64,000 nt of DNA from Branchiostoma floridae (Eukaryota; Chordata; Leptocardii; Amphioxiformes; Branchiostomatidae): contig NC_049984.1 in assembly GCF_000003815.2 (NCBI RefSeq), positions 15,159,929 to 15,223,928 on the forward strand, written 5' to 3'. The stretch's first letter is position 1. The number at the start of each line of letters is the position of its first letter. This document shows positions 46,250 to 57,232 of this stretch, piece by piece. The translations under genes and the position numbers were made by a program. The notes under the pieces are model-generated. The model saw only the letters and a program-made list of their open reading frames with translations. It had not been told where the DNA came from and did no database searches.

Positions 46250-49048
46250 ATGCAATGTTTACGTACGGATAAACGGGACGTCTGTAAAATATGGCGGCGA
46301 AGTAGAACAACAGCCATGTTGTTCATTTTTCTCTTGGCAGCAGCCTGCGAAGCTACGTATGCAAATGCATCGCCTTTCCCTGAGTGTAACACAGCTGGAT
46401 GGGAATATTGTATGCCTTTCAAAGACAGACCGGGAGTTACTACGTCCGGCACATGTGTCCTATGTGGGGCCCTCAATGAAGATGTGACCTCAAGAAGCCC
46501 CTTCTCTTTTCTTGCTGGGGCTAATAGTGCGGCAATTAAGGGGTATCCATTCCATGTCTTGTCGGCAAAGAAGCTCGCACCGCTTGAACATTCTGTGGTT
46601 GGTACTTTGGCTCTGATAGATGCAAATATCACTGATGTCATGAACGGGACCTTCGCTTCGTTTTCCTTCCTAGGTTACCTGTCCCTAGACTCTAACATGT
46701 TGACAGATGTCAAAAAGAACTGGTTCACTGGCTTGAAGAATCTCTTTGTGCTGATTTTGTCCAACAACGAGATCACAAACATAGAACCAGGGGTCTTCGT
46801 ACACGTACCTCGCCTAAGTGTATTGAATCTAGAGAACAACATGTTACGGGTTGTGGACCCTGACTGGCTATTTGGACTGAAAGGTCACAGAATAACACTG
46901 TACTTAAAGTCGAACGAAATCAAAAGCATTTCCCCGGCGTCATTCCAACACCTACAGCTGGGCTGGTTAGATCTGAGAAGCAATGATCTGTCATGTCTGG
47001 ATGAAGATGTGCTTCGGGAACAGTATTATTCTCTCTCAAGGCTGCATGTCAGCAGTGGTATGTTGTCATCTGCCCGTGGTGTTGTGCATGCAAGGCCACA
47101 CGGCGGAATGATGTGGCGCCTAGATCGGATAGCCAGTGTACTCAGAGGGTTAGTAACAATGATCGTTCAGGTACCAAAATTCTTATTCTGTGTCAGGTAC
47201 AATGCTCATGAAGTCTCCTTTGGATGGAAGTTCGATTCATCGAATGATGTGGTTAGTAACGTCGACTTAGGAACGGTCGCCCCTGGTATGTCATGTGGTG
47301 ATTTGGGGAGTTCACTCAGTACGATCTCTATCCAAACCCCGTTAGTTGTCGTAGCTACTGACGGCTCTCTGACAGACAAACTGGTTCTTAACACGCTTGA
47401 TCAGTGCAGGCAGGTTTGGGAATACGGAGGTGGTGTAACGGTGGGCCTGGGGGGAGAGTCAATCTTCCGACTGGTTTCCATTGCCACAGAGAATACAGCC
47501 TCTGCAGATGTGGGGATGTCATTTATCCAGACAAAAGACACCAGCACACTCACCACCAAAGAACCCACCGCAAACATAAACGCCACACATGACAACACAA
47601 TGAACATCACCTGTATTCTTCTCAACAAAGGCGAGCACACGAATTTGTTCTTCACTGTTTCCCCTGTTATACATCAGACCCATACAAAAGAAACCACTTA
47701 CAGAAGCGCAACTGAACAATCCAGCAACATGACACCATACCCTGGAACTACAGAGAAAGACTACACATCTTCAGAAGCTACTAAGTACTCTACACTTCAG
47801 GTGAGTACCTCACCAGTGCCAGATCGTGTGGTGCCTACAACAACACCACGTCATGTTCTCATCCCAGTTGTTGTCTCGGCAGTGGTCGGTCTGGTGGTTG
47901 TGGTGGTGTTGTCTATATTGATATGGAAGTTGTGCTCCAAGGATGAGCTGGCCAGCGTCGATGCGCACGTTTGGACTATCCCTCCTGGCATTGCCTTCCC
48001 CGGCTTGCTGAGGTCGGCTTCCCTCCCTGCATGTTCAAACAATATATCGTCGAATGAATTAGCTTCCTGGAGGTCATTACCCACTGTTCTGCATTCCATT
48101 GAACCAACTTACAGTGAGATTCCAGATAACATAGCTTCTGCTCAGAGACCCCTGCCTGGCCTCCCACATGAATACTGGGAGATCCCAGACGATGCCATCT
48201 CGGCTTCCCTACCAGTGCGCACTCCTTGGGATGCGGAATCGTGCAGGTCATTGCCAGCAGTTCTCCCGTCTAGCGAGCCCAACTACAGCCAGATCCCCGA
48301 TCACTTGGCCGCAGCCCAGCGCCCTCTGCCTGCTTTCCCAAATCACGAACCCGGTGCACAGCGGCCTCCGCCTGCCCAACCACACACCTACAGTGAGATC
48401 CCAGATGATGAAGAGAGCGGACCCATGCCTTTCTATGATGCTGCCGCCGAGTTTTCCATTCGTGTCGTCGGACAAAATCGACGTTTCCGTCAGACTAACG
48501 ACATTACCTCCAGCAGACACCGGTCTGGAAGACCCATTGTTAGTTATGGATCGGCAGTACAGACGAAATCCGAGCATAGTCCCTTCTACAGAAAGGCTCA
48601 CGAGGTCCAAGGCATAAGAGCCCGTAGACAGATGAGGACAGCTTTGGTATCCCCGCCTGCTGCCCAAAGTGTGAAGACCTACGTCAACACCACAGATGCA
48701 ATCCTGTCCAGGGGTCAAGATGTCACGAGAGCTCATATCGCCTTCCTCACATTGCCTGATACCTACTGGCCTTGGGAGATCCGAGCAGATGGACCCCGCC
48801 ACACACAATTTAGGCGCGCGTCCCTCCCGCTCGTCACGCTACCAAACACCTACTGGCCTTGGGAGATTCCGGGGGCCGGAACCCATGATACACAACGGCG
48901 TACGTCCCTCCCCCTCGTCACACCACTAAACACCTACTGGCCAGGGGAGAGATGGAACTGGTATGAGACCAAGGGGTGGGTCCCTTCCCCGTGTCACACT
49001 ACCAAACACCTACTGGCCATGGGAGATTCGGGAGGAGGGAACCCGTAA
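46250..49048 (+). CDS. LRR transmembrane receptor, copy C
   Basis: The ATG at 46250 is used because the second Met of copies A and B is isoleucine (ATA) here. Domain order: signal peptide (TTAMLFIFLLAAACEA), Cys-rich cap, six LRRs, Thr-rich stalk, TM helix and tail with four YxxI motifs and two RPLPxxP motifs. The TM (about 47851-47937) is three residues longer than in copy B because of a 9-base in-frame insertion giving LVVVVVLSILIW. The frame stays open through the first three 28-codon repeats. Then a net +1 shift around 48949-48990 turns the third unit into YWPGERWNWYETKGW and ends the protein at 49046-49048. Signalling through SH2 and SH3 adaptors is inferred from motifs. It lies about 11.1 kb after copy B in the same orientation. 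Confidence 0.87.
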   Translation: MQCLRTDKRDVCKIWRRSRTTAMLFIFLLAAACEATYANASPFPECNTAGWEYCMPFKDRPGVTTSGTCVLCGALNEDVTSRSPFSFLAGANSAAIKGYPFHVLSAKKLAPLEHSVVGTLALIDANITDVMNGTFASFSFLGYLSLDSNMLTDVKKNWFTGLKNLFVLILSNNEITNIEPGVFVHVPRLSVLNLENNMLRVVDPDWLFGLKGHRITLYLKSNEIKSISPASFQHLQLGWLDLRSNDLSCLDEDVLREQYYSLSRLHVSSGMLSSARGVVHARPHGGMMWRLDRIASVLRGLVTMIVQVPKFLFCVRYNAHEVSFGWKFDSSNDVVSNVDLGTVAPGMSCGDLGSSLSTISIQTPLVVVATDGSLTDKLVLNTLDQCRQVWEYGGGVTVGLGGESIFRLVSIATENTASADVGMSFIQTKDTSTLTTKEPTANINATHDNTMNITCILLNKGEHTNLFFTVSPVIHQTHTKETTYRSATEQSSNMTPYPGTTEKDYTSSEATKYSTLQVSTSPVPDRVVPTTTPRHVLIPVVVSAVVGLVVVVVLSILIWKLCSKDELASVDAHVWTIPPGIAFPGLLRSASLPACSNNISSNELASWRSLPTVLHSIEPTYSEIPDNIASAQRPLPGLPHEYWEIPDDAISASLPVRTPWDAESCRSLPAVLPSSEPNYSQIPDHLAAAQRPLPAFPNHEPGAQRPPPAQPHTYSEIPDDEESGPMPFYDAAAEFSIRVVGQNRRFRQTNDITSSRHRSGRPIVSYGSAVQTKSEHSPFYRKAHEVQGIRARRQMRTALVSPPAAQSVKTYVNTTDAILSRGQDVTRAHIAFLTLPDTYWPWEIRADGPRHTQFRRASLPLVTLPNTYWPWEIPGAGTHDTQRRTSLPLVTPLNTYWPGERWNWYETKGWVPSPCHTTKHLLAMGDSGGGNP

Positions 49049-49544
49049 CACACCACGGCGTTCGTCCCTTCCCCTTGTCACACTACCAAACACCTACTGG
49101 CCATGGGAGATTCCGGGGGAGGGAACCCGTAACACACCACGGCGTTCGTCCCTTCCCCTTGTCACACTACCAAACACCTACTGGCCTTGGGAGATTCCGG
49201 AGGAGGGAACCCGTAACACACCACGGCGTGCGTCCCTCCCTCTTGTCACACCACCAAACACCTACTGGCCTTGGGAAATTTCGGAGGTGGGAACACATAA
49301 CACACCACGGCGTGCGTCCCTGCCCCTCGACACACTACCTAGCACCTACTGGCCTTGGGAGATTTCGGAGGTGGGAACCCGTAGCACACCACGGCGTGCG
49401 TCCCTTCCCTCTGTCACACTACCAAACACCTACTGACCTTGGGACATACCGGAGAAGGGAACTCGTAACACACCACGGCGTTCCTCCCTTCCCCTTGTCA
49501 CACCACCAAACACCTACTGGCCTTGGGAAATTTCGGGGGAGTAA
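49049..49544 (+). pseudogene. Out-of-frame repeat tail of copy C
   Basis: In the shifted frame (from about 48963) further 28-codon units continue with RRSS or RRAS and NTYWPWEI cores. Unit 9 has TGA (49434-49436) in place of the first TGG, at the same place and with the same following codons (PWDIPEKG) as unit 8 of copy A. One more unit follows, ending in TAA at 49542-49544. In total ten YW-type cores can be counted in copy C. Confidence 0.75.
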
Positions 49545-50129
49545 ACTCATTATACATCACCTTGGGTGATCCCTGGGAAGGAAGTACATAACATACAACG
49601 GCGTGCGCCCCCCCCCCCCCTCCCTCTCACTACCTAACACGAACTGACATTGGGGGATCCCTGGTGAAGGAACCCGGAATTCACCTTAAAAAAACACCCC
49701 TGCACCTCCTGCTTTAACGCATCACTTTAAGATCCCAGACCATCTACTTAGCATGTTAAAATGCGGAAAGAATAGTTTCACCAACCTAGTACCAGCAAAA
49801 AAATGCACCCTAACTGCCAAAGCATATTGTGCATATTTGTAATTTCAGCACAAATGTAGCATGTCGCTTGCAAACCACTATGTCAATTTTATTAGAACGC
49901 TTTTACCTTCGAACTTCAATGGCTTCATTGCAAGATATCGGAAGAGTGAATTAGTTGCAGTTAATTGCCTTTTACACTGTCTCGGCAACCCCATTTGAAA
50001 ACCTGACGTCCTCTCAATAATAAATCAAATCAAATCATTACTGAAACATATTGTCCTTTTGAACTCCCAGAAAGTCTTTGGTTCATGATATTTGAACGGT
50101 AGGCATGTAATTCTGTCAATCCGGCTGCC
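49545..50129. other. 3' flank of gene C and start of spacer C
   Basis: It is homologous to 22216-22900 but with many substitutions and small indels. A C run at about 49606-49620 is longer than in the other copies. No gene seen. Confidence 0.55.
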
Positions 50130-50465
50130 GGGTTACCGATCTTGTGCCCTTGGGAAAGGCACTTTACACGACTTTCCTCACTTAACTCAGGTGAAAATGA
50201 GTACCTAGCTTCGGCTAGGGCCGTCCCTCGGATAGGACGTTAAATGGAGGTCCCGTGTATGGGGAGAGCCACACCCCATGCACGTTAAAGAACCCCAACA
50301 CGTGCGATGGTGCGGTGTGTGTTGGTGCAAATCCTTCTGTCGAGAGTTGGTGCTTCACTTCAAATCACCGGATGGAGGCCTGTCGAACCTCTATCTCGTA
50401 TCAGCCACATGGTGATTTACATCATTCACCCGGACGGGAGACCTGGCGCATCCCCGTCTTGTAAT
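50130..50465 (+). mobile_element. SINE-like repeat in spacer C
   Basis: It contains ATCTTGTGCCCTTGGGAAAG, ACACGACTTTCCTCACTT, CAGGTGAAAATGAGTACC and GTTAAATGGAGGTCCC, then CACGTTAAAGAACCCCAACA. It shares these with 11720-11900. It is absent from spacers A and B. Confidence 0.6.
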
Positions 50466-51182
50466 TAGCCAGCGAAAGGGTATGTCAGATTGTGCAACTC
50501 AGATTTCGAAGCAGATGAATGGGTACCAAAATCCAAATTAGTGTGATCATTATTTTGCAGGCGACACCCAGTAACGTTAGGTAAAGGGAGAAGGAAAGAA
50601 ACGTGGACAATTGAGCTTCGACCTGAGGTGTGCGGGTCAACCTGCGCTGCTGGAAGTCAGACACCCACTTCTTTCTGCTTGAAATAGGAAGAGAATCATA
50701 ATCAAACATTTTGACAATGTCTTTTGTTAATGACAAAGAATATACGGCATGGGGAACTCGACACACACATGTCTGATCACAATTCACCATTCTTTTTCTT
50801 GTCACTTACCTTCTAAAATTTAGTTAAAAAACGAATGCCTGGAAAGTAATGACTGCAATGATTTGATATTTGGAGGATATTGATAGGCTTCATACTACGA
50901 CGTTGTGCCGCGATATTTGAGTTGTGCTTATTATTTCTGGGTGAGACCGAGAATTTATTGACCTCCCCTCCTACCAAACCCACCTAAATTGGCCAGGTAG
51001 GGTGCATGGTTTGACACAGCAACGTGCAGCCCTTTGACCTACTTTTGTTCCCTGGCAGTTTAATCACCCTGCTTGGCCAATCTATTCACCAACCCAATGA
51101 GTCTGGTGGAGAGTACTGTTTTCATGTCACCACAATCAGATACGGTGTCCGGAATTTTGGTAGGCCCATGCTTGTACATGCC
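50466..51182. other. Spacer C, between SINE and MITE
   Basis: Only part aligns with spacer A (from about 50880). No gene is supported. A minus-strand open frame at 50485-50805 has no recognisable domain. Confidence 0.45.
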
Positions 51183-51466
51183 TAGCCTGGTAACCATACC
51201 ATCGAGGCGCTCGGAGATGCTCTTCGGCGCTGTAGGGGTAGCCGGCCCGTACAGTTAATTAGCGCAGGCCGGGGAGTTCTTACTGGGTTGAGTTGGGTTA
51301 GATTTCGTCGCTGGCGGCGTAAACTCCAAAGGCCGGCTACAAGCTCTGTCGGCGAAATCTCAAAGGTCAGCTAATCAGACAGGCTGACAGAAGCAGGTCG
51401 GTGCCTAAATATAGCACTGGGCCGGGTTACCCCAAAGCCGACCGGCGGAGAATGGTACCCAGGCTA
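51183..51466. mobile_element. MITE with 9-bp target duplication, spacer C
   Basis: The termini are TAGCCTGG and CCAGGCTA, continuing imperfectly (GTAACCATACC against GGTACCATTC inverted). A perfect 9-bp duplication GTACATGCC flanks it at 51174-51182 and 51467-51475. Spacer A has the single-copy empty site at 24354-24362. A 9-bp duplication points to a Mutator-like origin. Confidence 0.8.
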
Positions 51467-52939
51467 GTACATGCCCACTGGCAGGTCAGATCTTCCAAAT
51501 GTGACAAGTCACGAGACTATCTGGCCTTCCCGAGGGCTGGAACATTATCTTCCAGGATGATTTCCAAAATTTTTTTTCGTTGGAGATTCACACAGCGTCA
51601 GAAAAGAAATAACACACTTGGACCCAGTCTCTAAAACCTAAGCATTTCTCAGGTAAATGCTTCACACAGGTCTGTCATTATCGGATGTCTGGGTACTTTC
51701 TTTGATGTTCATACCTTCATCAAAACAATGAGGTACTGTTCTTAAGAATCCAAACCGTGACCCCAGAAAAGAAAAACAACAACAACAAAAAGTACAAGGT
51801 TTATTGTAACGATTTAACTATTGCATTGAATGCATACGTCATATTATGTTTCTTTGAGATAGAAGATTGTATGCATTCTTTGCTTGGAAGGGGATATATT
51901 TAGCTGCAAGTAGTGATTAGCCAAATGAAAACTTCATTTGATCATCATCAATATTAGTAGGACTTAAAAATGGTAGGTGATCTGAAAAGAAGAGATTACG
52001 ACTATTGCTAACATGCTTTGATGCTGATTTGACCCATCTGTACATATTTGATGGATATTTATATTGTAAGAATTTTAGTTGGTCTTTAACTATTGCATTG
52101 AAGAGTGTAAGGTACGTAGAACTAGCAAGCTGAGAGTCATTTTATGTTCGAAGCACTTGTAGAAAGACAGCGTTATAACTAACTCCGTGGGTTGACATTA
52201 TTCCTGTTAATGTAATGGTAAGTGTTTGAGCCCGTAAGTATTCAGGTGGTCTTAAAATTGTAACCTTGAACATGATTATAAGGTATGGGAAATAAACGTG
52301 TCATTTCATGCACTTACATTCAAAGCATGAACTTGCAAATAAACTTCTCTATAATCGAATCATACCTTAAAACACGATCATGTATAATACACATAAGCAC
52401 AGAAACTATACATATATTGTAACACCCTAAAACATTTGATTACTTTGATTTAGAATACGATTTATAAGGTCGTTCAAAATTGGACGTTCAAACGCAGAAA
52501 CCAAGAAAACGGTCTTCATTAGGTGCAAATGTGTATGTGGAAGTAAAAGTAGCACTGATGTTCAATATTGTAATAGTAAATTTTGTAATATTTAGTTCTC
52601 TTACGCTTCAAAGGACATTATAGCGTTTTGTCACATGTTTGGTGCACCGGTGGTACCTGCATGTCATTACGTAGTGTGCGCCAGTCTAAGGCTTATTGAA
52701 TTCCATTGTGCGTAGCAATCTTAACTCTACAATATCCATGTGTGGAAGTAGTAACACGGCACATGACAGTGGCTGCCAGTCAAATGAGCTAGAAAAAGCT
52801 ATTAAAAATGATCATTACCATTTTTTCTAAATAATGAGTTTGCACAGTCTTTTATAACAATGAAGCAATGAGCTGTGGCCTCAAAATATTGGAGTAAAAG
52901 ATAGATCACATCTGCTGGTAGAAAACCTACAAGAACATA
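51467..52939. other. Spacer C, middle
   Basis: It aligns with 24360-25316 and 26733-27395 of spacer A with many differences and lacks the LINE of spacer A. No gene supported. Confidence 0.55.
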
Positions 52940-53508
52940 CGAGGGGCATTCAATATGTAATGCCCCTGACCCACTTCCAGTTGTCTGATCTAAATTAAAT
53001 TTTGCATGTGTAATGATTTATATCTCTATGGGTTATGTTGCAAAAAACAGCTCTGAACTAATTGTTGTCTCTGATTTACTGGTGTTTGAACTGAGTCAGG
53101 TATGAAATGGACAGGTGTGAAATGGAGCCAGTTGAGTGTGCGCAGTGATCCTTTTTTTGTATTTGAAAGGACGCACACCAAAGGAGACTTTTGATGAAAT
53201 GAAAGAAACTTGTGGTGATGATGCCCCATCATATGACCTTCTAAAATGCATGAATTCTAGCATGGCCGGAAGTTTTTGGAAACAGCTCCCAGAGCTGTTC
53301 GTCCCTCTTCTGCCATTGATGAGGCATATGTTGGAGGACTAACCTCAGGTGTTCTACAAAAACGGTGTTCAGAGCTGCATCAAACGACGGGAGAAATGCA
53401 TAACTCTGGGAGGTTCCTATTAAGAGAAAGACTAATAACTGTGCCAAGTTTCATTAATCTCCTGCTATGGGAAATGAGTCAGGGGCATTACTTATTGAAC
53501 GCCCCTCG
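52940..53508 (+). mobile_element. Mariner-family deletion derivative
   Basis: Inverted termini of about 30 bp begin CGAGGGGCATTCAAT on the left and end in ATTGAACGCCCCTCG on the right, between TA dinucleotides at 52938-52939 and 53509-53510. Inside are the N-terminal helix-turn-helix part of a mariner transposase (LKGRTPKETFDEMKET, GDDAPSYD), then, after a frameshift, ETAPRAVRPSSAIDEA, then directly the C-terminal end (QKRCSELHQTTGEMH). The catalytic core is missing. Spacers A and B have the empty site near 27390 and 41950. Confidence 0.88.
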
Positions 53509-54347
53509 TAAAACAAGACACATTTGAGGTATTATCATATCCCCAACTTCCATTATACCCAGAGTCAACGAACCCGCACTGATAATAGAATGGAATTCTT
53601 GTTGATCATAAGAAGTCCTTTGTATGGGGTACAAATGCATCTGGCATATTACAGCGCCCCCCCCCCCCCCCATCACATAATGATAAAATGATGTGCAGTG
53701 ATGTAGTTTCTGGATCGCTGATCCAGTCTGGAACTGGAATTCTGGTTTGTGGCTAACCGGCTGTCGGTTCCAAGGTGGAAGGCATTAAAGACACCATAGT
53801 GCGTCTGGAAGAATGCTCTGTATGCAACTTTATTAGTTCCTAACCATTTCTCTAAGGACTGAAATGTTGGGGTATATACGTACATACATGCGTATCTGTG
53901 GCTAGGTGTGGAACGTCTGTTAGAAGTAGGGGCTATGCTCTTGAATCATCGTTAAGCCTGGTTAAGTCTATCACTTCACTTTAAGTCTTGTCAATGATAC
54001 CGTTCACCACGAAACATGTTTGTATCGAGGTCGTGGCGACCTGGTTGTCCCAGGTCATGAGCCGTCACGTTTTCAACATGTACAAAAAATGAAAACAACG
54101 TAGATGGTATGACTGGTGATCAATCAATGCAAGCTCACATTTGATTTCACGTGACACCTGATCTTAAACATTCATTTGTGACTGGTCACCAAGTGTTATG
54201 TACAATAGCTAGCGGAAAACAAGACCGTTCATCTACAATACCTGCTGTTTCCCTTTGCTATCCCAAGGCTCTGATATGTCACAGCTCTTTGTATTTTTTT
54301 TCGACACAATTTGTAATCAGCCACCCTCATTTAGGTTGAATTGCTGC
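53509..54347. other. Spacer C, homologous to 27395-28490
   Basis: Divergent counterpart of spacer A with a C run at 53657-53672. No gene supported. Confidence 0.5.
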
Positions 54348-55205
54348 TACTTATAGCGGATGTAGGTGGCGCTGTAGCAGCGAGAATGTCGTCTCAAATG
54401 TGGATCAGTTTGTATGCCCCCTCGTCTCTGTTCATGACTGATCCAGACTGCCTCCGTGGACTGCCTCTTTGGAGTGATTCGAACGTTGATGGACAGGAGT
54501 AAAACAGTGCTTTCAGAGGACGCGGACAGACATCAAGAGAGGGAACACATTAAACAAGCCCTGTCACTCTGTGGCTTTCCAGATTGGTCTTTCAAGAGAA
54601 AACAACATCAGCACAACAAACCTAAACCAAAGAAAGACAAGAAGAAAGAAGAAGAGAATTACAAGGGAATGATCATCATACCGTATGTGAAAGACACTAT
54701 TGAGGCTTTAGATAGCATTTTCAGACAACATAACATAGCCACGGCAGTACTAGTAAAGCCCAAGACGACTCTCAGAAACCCGAAGGACAGACTTGAAGAC
54801 TCCTACAAGACAGACTGCATATATAAAATCCCATGTAAAATCTGTGATAAGATGTACATTGGGGAGACGGGCAGGAATTTCTACACCAGATTTGCAGATC
54901 ACAGAAAGGAAGCAGAAAACACCACAGGAACTACATACACAAGATCCAAGAAGAAGGCAGCAGAACAAGAAGAGAACAAATCAGCGGTCACTGACCATTT
55001 CAACAGAAACAATTGTGTAATAGACTGGGATCGGAGTGGGCTAGAGTCATCTACAGAGAGAAAAACAGACAAACACGCTCGATAAAGGAGGCTGTCTGGA
55101 TCAGGAAGTCAGCTCCAGTCATGAACAGAGACGAGGGGGGTATACAAACTTATCCATGTTTGGGATGGCATTCTGCTACAGCGCCACCTACATCGGCTAT
55201 AAGTA
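54348..55205 (+). mobile_element. Penelope-like retroelement fragment between inverted repeats
   Basis: A frame from about 54456 encodes the end of the reverse transcriptase region (VIRTLMDRSKTVLSEDADRH) and a GIY-YIG endonuclease (CIYKIPCKIC, then MYIGETGRNFYTRFADHRKE). After a frameshift near 55035-55050 the usual C-terminal part continues in another frame (REKNRQTRSIKEAVWIRK, APVMNRDEGG) to a stop at 55234. GIY-YIG fused after the RT defines Penelope-like elements. The catalytic RT part is absent. The fragment is enclosed by 33-bp inverted repeats (54348-54380 and 55173-55205) that match at 32 of 33 positions. Spacers A and B lack it. Confidence 0.85.
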
Positions 55206-55236
55206 GTACGGAGAATCGTATCCAACCATTCTAACC

Positions 55237-55265
55237 CTGATGATGGTGTCTGACAGACACCGAAA
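55237..55265 (+). ncRNA. Hammerhead-ribozyme-like core
   Basis: CTGATGA at 55237-55243 is followed by a hairpin GGTGTC-TGACA-GACACC and then GAAA at 55262-55265, the order of conserved core, stem II and GAAA in hammerhead ribozymes. It lies just after the Penelope fragment, and Penelope-like elements are known to carry such ribozymes. One extra T before stem II and unclear stems I and III make activity doubtful. Confidence 0.35.
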
Positions 55266-55339
55266 CTTTGGAAGTACGTACTCCCTGGTTGCGCCTAAAG
55301 AATCTTACTATATGGATCTAGAATAGGATGGATTCCATG

Positions 55340-56200
55340 CTGCTACTACCAACCCATCACGTGCACGGACCATGGTTAGGTAGTGAAGTAAGGTTGGCAG
55401 CAAGGTTGTCAAAACGTCCTGAATGTGTGACAGGGACTTTAATCAGTCTCCTTTGAACCAAGGACATTGTTTGATTGAACTGGTGCCTCTAGCATGAATT
55501 GTTGAATAAGGAATCGCGCGCTGGTAGCAATTGAGTGTCGTACAGCATATAACAGTACATGTTTAACAGTGTACTCAAGCTTACTTAACTTCTTATGTAA
55601 AATTCTACCTGTACTTAACTTGATGTCCATGGGCACCATTTATGTCAAATATTATCAAAGTACTGTTGTAATGTAATGTGAAAATCTAACTAAGTAAACT
55701 AGCACAGATACGATTTACTTGTAACTTATATACATGTATGTACATAGTTGATCCTTGTGTATTTAGTTTAAAGTAAATACTAAGTAATGTTCACTGGTAA
55801 TATTTTTTTTTAAATCATATGTAATGTAGCGAATGACGCAATATTGACTACAAGTGTTTGGAAGGAAAGTTATTATAGCGAGAATGATGAATGAGAATGA
55901 CGTGGACGTATATGATTCATATTCAAAGTGTCATTGTACAAATGTGTTTCTAGCCATGCAGTGTTTTGTGCTATCCACAAGTGAACCCACATTATGAATG
56001 TGTAAATGCTGATCACTTCACAACTTGCCACATAGACGTAACGAATGTAAAATCAATTTAATGTTTACTGCTTATATGGAATATTTCTTTGCAAATAAAT
56101 TTCTCAACGATGTGATGATAAAACATATGTCAAGGACCTGATGTGTTCCCTTCTGTGCGTATCTAGTCAGAAACCCTACAATATGATTCTGCAGTGCTTG
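55340..56200. other. End of spacer C
   Basis: Divergent counterpart of 28700-29560 in spacer A. The short open frame seen at 29170-29379 is destroyed here. After about 56200 the similarity to the array stops, so the array ends here. Confidence 0.55.
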
Positions 56201-56620
56201 CACAACAGTTTAACACAAGGACTATACCAACAGAGATGAACACTACCCTATAGTGGGTGGGATGGACTTGAATGAAATAAATTATTGCTTATGACAAATT
56301 CTTCCCCGAAGGCTAATTGCAAGCAACATGAACTAAGGACGAAGAGACAATGGAGAACAATATAACATGCAACTACTCTATATCTGGTCTAAATGTTAAC
56401 TCTAAATGTCATCTTATCACTAGGTCTGACTCCCTTTTCCTAAGGTAGTGGAAGTCGAAGAATGCCACTTTTGATACCATAGTAGTTGGCGTTTAGGACG
56501 TAGTTTGTGGGCCTACGCCTATAAATGGCATAAATAGCCTAGTAGCTCACATATATGGTGCAAACAACTTATCGAACAGGCTTCAAGAGACGAAAAACCA
56601 ACAAGAAACGTATTGTCCTT

Positions 56621-56885
56621 TTAACGGTTCCCCACACGATCTGTCTGGAAGGACGTCATAACCACTTGTACGGCCATAGAAATAGAGACGACCAGTCCGG
56701 CGGTGTAGGAGAGACTCCTAGTGGGAGCCTTGAGAGCTGCAAGGTAGGCGACGGTGTGCATGAGGCGGGCTGCGGTGAAGAGGCGGAAATGCCAGGCGGC
56801 TACAGTCGGGCTCGGGGCGCTCAGAACGTAGAAGAACCCGATAAGGATGAAGGGAAGGATGTTCTCCAAGTCGTTACGGTGAGTC
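56621..56885 (-). CDS. PTGES: Microsomal prostaglandin E synthase-like, exon 3
   Basis: The coding join is complement(56621..56885, 57233..57315, 60280..60402), 156 residues, the usual length for MAPEG enzymes such as PTGES and MGST1. The enzyme would convert prostaglandin H2 to E2 with glutathione in the ER membrane. Exon 3 begins by completing an arginine codon and encodes THRNDLENILPF, the third and fourth TM segments and the C-terminus. The glutathione-binding block R-N-D-x-E and the helix with R-x-x-H-T-V-A-Y-L are kept. TRSLSYT near the end has the Arg-Ser pair corresponding to human PTGES Arg126-Ser127, with the following Tyr; MGST1 lacks that serine. With HGGPEF from exon 2 this favours PTGES over MGST1. 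It could still be a co-ortholog. Confidence 0.88.
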
Positions 56886-57232
56886 CTGAAGGGAGACAGG
56901 AAAATGGGGAATGATTATCTGAATGAACGTTCATCAAGGTTGTTGCTACGCGTACATAAACATATATATGTATTTTTTCTGACACAACAGATCTATGACT
57001 GTTATGACTGAGGCAGCTGTATCCATACTTTGGATACGTACTCATCAGCGTTCCTTATAACATGTAAAAGGTTGGTATGTCATATTTTTTCATCAAAATT
57101 TGATGTATGTTGAAGAATTACTAGTACATCTATATAGTCTGCTCAAAGACATCATACTACGTTAGCAACCATAAAACGTTATAAAAGGACAGTTTCAAAC
57201 ATCCAACACAGTGATGACGTCATTCCACCCAC

